Assembly: GCA_015233285.1 (NCBI GenBank)
Contig: JADFYA010000186.1
Location: 1 to 7,212, forward strand
Length of the DNA: 7,212 nt
Reading direction: 5' to 3'
Source of the DNA: Deltaproteobacteria bacterium
GTDB lineage: Bacteria > Desulfobacterota > JADFXK01
Position 1 is the stretch's first letter. Every line of letters starts with the position of its first letter. Below are positions 6,230-7,212 of this stretch, piece after piece. The position numbers and the translations under genes were made by a program. Under the pieces are notes generated by a model. The model was not told the origin of the DNA and made no database searches. It saw nothing but the letters and a program-made list of their open reading frames with translations.

Positions 6230-6246
6230 TTGGCATTGAGGCGGCT
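6230..6246 (+). promoter_or_regulatory. Possible sigma-54-like promoter for the exported protein gene
   Basis: TTGGCA (6230-6235) matches the -24 element of sigma-54 promoters, and GC at 6244-6245 lies exactly 10 bp after the GG pair, as required for the -12 element. The remaining consensus positions (CG after TTGGCA, TT before GC) do not match. TTGGCA is also a 5 of 6 match to a sigma-70 -35 box, but no good -10 follows. A start near 6257 would place the pseudoknot-like leader at the 5' end of the transcript. Confidence 0.3.
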
Positions 6247-6261
6247 AATGTGTTACACTTA

Positions 6262-6317
6262 CCACCGAGAGTCGGGCAATCCGTCCGGTGGCTCTTCGAT
6301 TTGCCGGCCGGATTGCC
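6262..6317 (+). other. Possible H-type pseudoknot in the leader of the exported protein gene
   Basis: Two stems interlock. CCACCG (6262-6267) pairs with CGGTGG (6286-6291), and GGCAATCCG (6275-6283) pairs with CGGATTGCC (6309-6317). Because each stem has one arm inside the other, they either form an H-type pseudoknot (loops of 7, 2 and 17 nt) or are alternatives. The structure lies about 45 bp ahead of the ribosome binding site. It does not match any riboswitch consensus I can recall. Confidence 0.4.
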
Positions 6318-6373
6318 TGATGCGGGAAACCCGGAAGCCCCAATTGACCCTTAACGTATGAGGAGGAATGATT

Positions 6374-7039
6374 ATGCCACGTGCCATCCGAAAATTTACC
6401 CTTGTTTTGTTTGCTGGCTGCTTTTTCATCAGCCTGGCGGTGACTGCCAAGGCCGCTACGATGAACGGTGTCTGGAGTATGACCACCGGCCAATACCTGG
6501 TCTTGATGGCCGGGACCTCGGGAGACGCGGTCGGCATCTTGATCAATTCCGATTTGAAGTCAGGAAACGCCCTTTACGGCATTGGTACGGCCGGCAGCTT
6601 CAACCTGAACAGTGTTGTGGATAGCGTGAACGTATCCGGCTCCGTTACCAATAATTCCATGGCCGGGACCTTGACCTCCAGCGGACACTCCGTCACCTAT
6701 ACGGCCAATTTGGTTTTTACCTACGCCGGTAGCATTTATGATGGCATTTGGGTGACCAGCCTGAATAAGTACTTGATTTATGTTACAATAGGATCTTCGG
6801 CAGGAAACCAGACCATTGTTCTCGATCTGGGCTTTGCCGGCGGCGCCCTCACCTATGAAGTCTACATCGGGGCCTACCAGAATCTCAATTTTGCCGGGGC
6901 CCCCTTGAATCCCTCATCCCCACTTATGTCTTTAACTTTTACCGCGGCCAACCAGGCCAACGGAAAATATACGACGGTCTCTTTACCACCTAAAGTGACT
7001 AATTTTACAGCTAATCTGTTTTTCAAAACGGCCAATTAA
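6374..7039 (+). CDS. Exported beta-rich protein with two diverged repeats, function unknown
   Basis: This 221-residue protein begins with a clear Sec signal peptide: basic MPRAIRK, a hydrophobic core to about residue 23, and a probable cleavage after Ala27 in AKA-A. A cysteine in the hydrophobic core (LFAGC, Cys16) is not in a good lipobox, so a soluble secreted or periplasmic protein is more likely than a lipoprotein. The mature part is rich in Gly, Ser, Thr, Asn and aromatic residues, typical of beta structure. It divides into two related halves. GVWSMTTGQYLVLMAG (about 32-47) resembles GIWVTSLNKYLIYVTIG (about 124-140), and the halves end with YTANLVF and FTANLFF. The ATG at 6374 is chosen because AGGAGG (6361-6366) lies 7 bp upstream. 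The ATG at 6368 is only 1 bp from that site. I do not recognise the family. The gene seems to be a separate transcription unit. Confidence 0.85.
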   Translation: MPRAIRKFTLVLFAGCFFISLAVTAKAATMNGVWSMTTGQYLVLMAGTSGDAVGILINSDLKSGNALYGIGTAGSFNLNSVVDSVNVSGSVTNNSMAGTLTSSGHSVTYTANLVFTYAGSIYDGIWVTSLNKYLIYVTIGSSAGNQTIVLDLGFAGGALTYEVYIGAYQNLNFAGAPLNPSSPLMSLTFTAANQANGKYTTVSLPPKVTNFTANLFFKTAN

Positions 7040-7053
7040 GGGCTTCAATTCGT

Positions 7054-7099
7054 AACCTATTCCCGCATGGGCCGGTCGTAATCCCCTGCGGGAATGGTT
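7054..7099 (+). terminator. Hairpin downstream of the exported protein gene
   Basis: ATTCCCGCA (7059-7067) pairs perfectly with TGCGGGAAT (7087-7095). The stem extends by AACC (7054-7057) with GGTT (7096-7099) if T7058 is bulged. It begins 14 bp after the stop codon, the right place for a terminator. The loop is 19 nt long and the tail is only weakly T-rich (TTTGTTG), so efficient intrinsic termination is uncertain. Confidence 0.4.
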
Positions 7100-7128
7100 T
7101 GTTGACCCTTAATTGGGTGGGTGAGATA

Positions 7129-7212
7129 ATGTTGTCTTATCAGCAAGTAGACTCATTGGAATCGGCTTTAGGCCAACAATCCAAGCCCTTGATTGAACTG
7201 TTGGAAAATATT
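7129..7212 (+). CDS. Partial CDS, start of a hypothetical protein cut by the window end
   Basis: An ATG at 7129 opens a frame that stays open for 28 codons to the last base. It reads MLSYQQVDSLESAL followed by GQQSKPLIELLENI. The composition is protein-like and amphipathic, as in the start of a small helical or coiled-coil protein. A GGTGAG-like sequence precedes the ATG closely, a weak ribosome binding site. Only the first 28 residues are visible, so no family is assigned. Confidence 0.5.
   Translation, partial: MLSYQQVDSLESALGQQSKPLIELLENI

Noticed and set aside
6216..6307. Inverted repeat CCGGCAAAT (6216-6224) with ATTTGCCGG (6299-6307)
   Set aside because: The arms are 74 bp apart, one lies before the probable transcription start, and pairing would compete with the better stem at 6275-6317.
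6259..6546. Minus-strand open frame of 95 codons overlapping the exported protein start
   Set aside because: It runs antisense through the signal-peptide coding region, lacks a ribosome binding site and has no recognisable protein motifs.
6344..7112. Direct repeat TTGACCCTTAA at 6344-6354 and 7102-7112 flanking the exported protein gene
   Set aside because: Several 11-bp matches are expected by chance in 7 kb, and nothing else suggests insertion of a mobile element.
7102..7130. TTGACC-N17-GATAAT, a good sigma-70 promoter match
   Set aside because: The -10 box overlaps the ATG at 7129 of the partial reading frame, so a transcript starting near 7137 could not carry that start codon. It is either chance or the true start lies further on, and this cannot be settled inside the window.

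Overview
The window looks like chromosomal DNA from a Gram-negative, environmental bacterium of moderate GC content. The evidence is a large membrane-bound multi-PAS histidine kinase, an exported protein with a Sec signal peptide, and GGAGG-type ribosome binding sites. The style (HisKA_2 kinase with Cache-like sensor, REP-like repeats) would fit a Desulfobacterota-type organism, but this is only an impression and no marker gene is present.

Layout from left to right. Positions 1-356 hold no gene but contain two inverted copies of a 55-bp REP-like element (9-63 and 219-273), each made of two hairpins. A sensor histidine kinase (357-3032, minus strand) has two membrane segments, a large extracytoplasmic sensor region, HAMP, two PAS domains, and a HisKA_2/HATPase core. 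No response regulator lies beside it. Upstream on the same strand is a LexA/CI-type repressor (3172-4335, minus strand) with an N-terminal helix-turn-helix and a C-terminal S24 peptidase domain. An Ala-Gly cleavage site and the catalytic Ser and Lys are all visible.

Between the repressor and the next genes is a 495-bp AT-rich divergent control region. It carries three copies of an ACACACAAATTTGTGTGT palindrome. The first fills the spacer of a consensus sigma-70 promoter (TTGACA-N16-TATAAT). The second lies about 138 bp downstream, and the third, less perfect copy abuts the ribosome binding site of the following gene. That gene (4831-5913, plus strand) encodes a protein resembling the Cas4/AddB-type PD-(D/E)XK nucleases with a four-cysteine Fe-S signature, but the expected catalytic Asp and Lys seem to be replaced. 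It is followed after 9 bp by a small helix-turn-helix protein (5923-6201). The simplest reading is a self-contained switch: the S24 repressor holds the Fe-S protein and HTH pair off, and RecA-stimulated self-cleavage after DNA damage would release them. This is inference from layout and motifs.

The right part holds a short leader with a possible H-type pseudoknot (6262-6317), a secreted beta-rich protein made of two diverged repeats (6374-7039), a hairpin downstream, and the first 28 codons of another reading frame that leaves the window (7129-7212).
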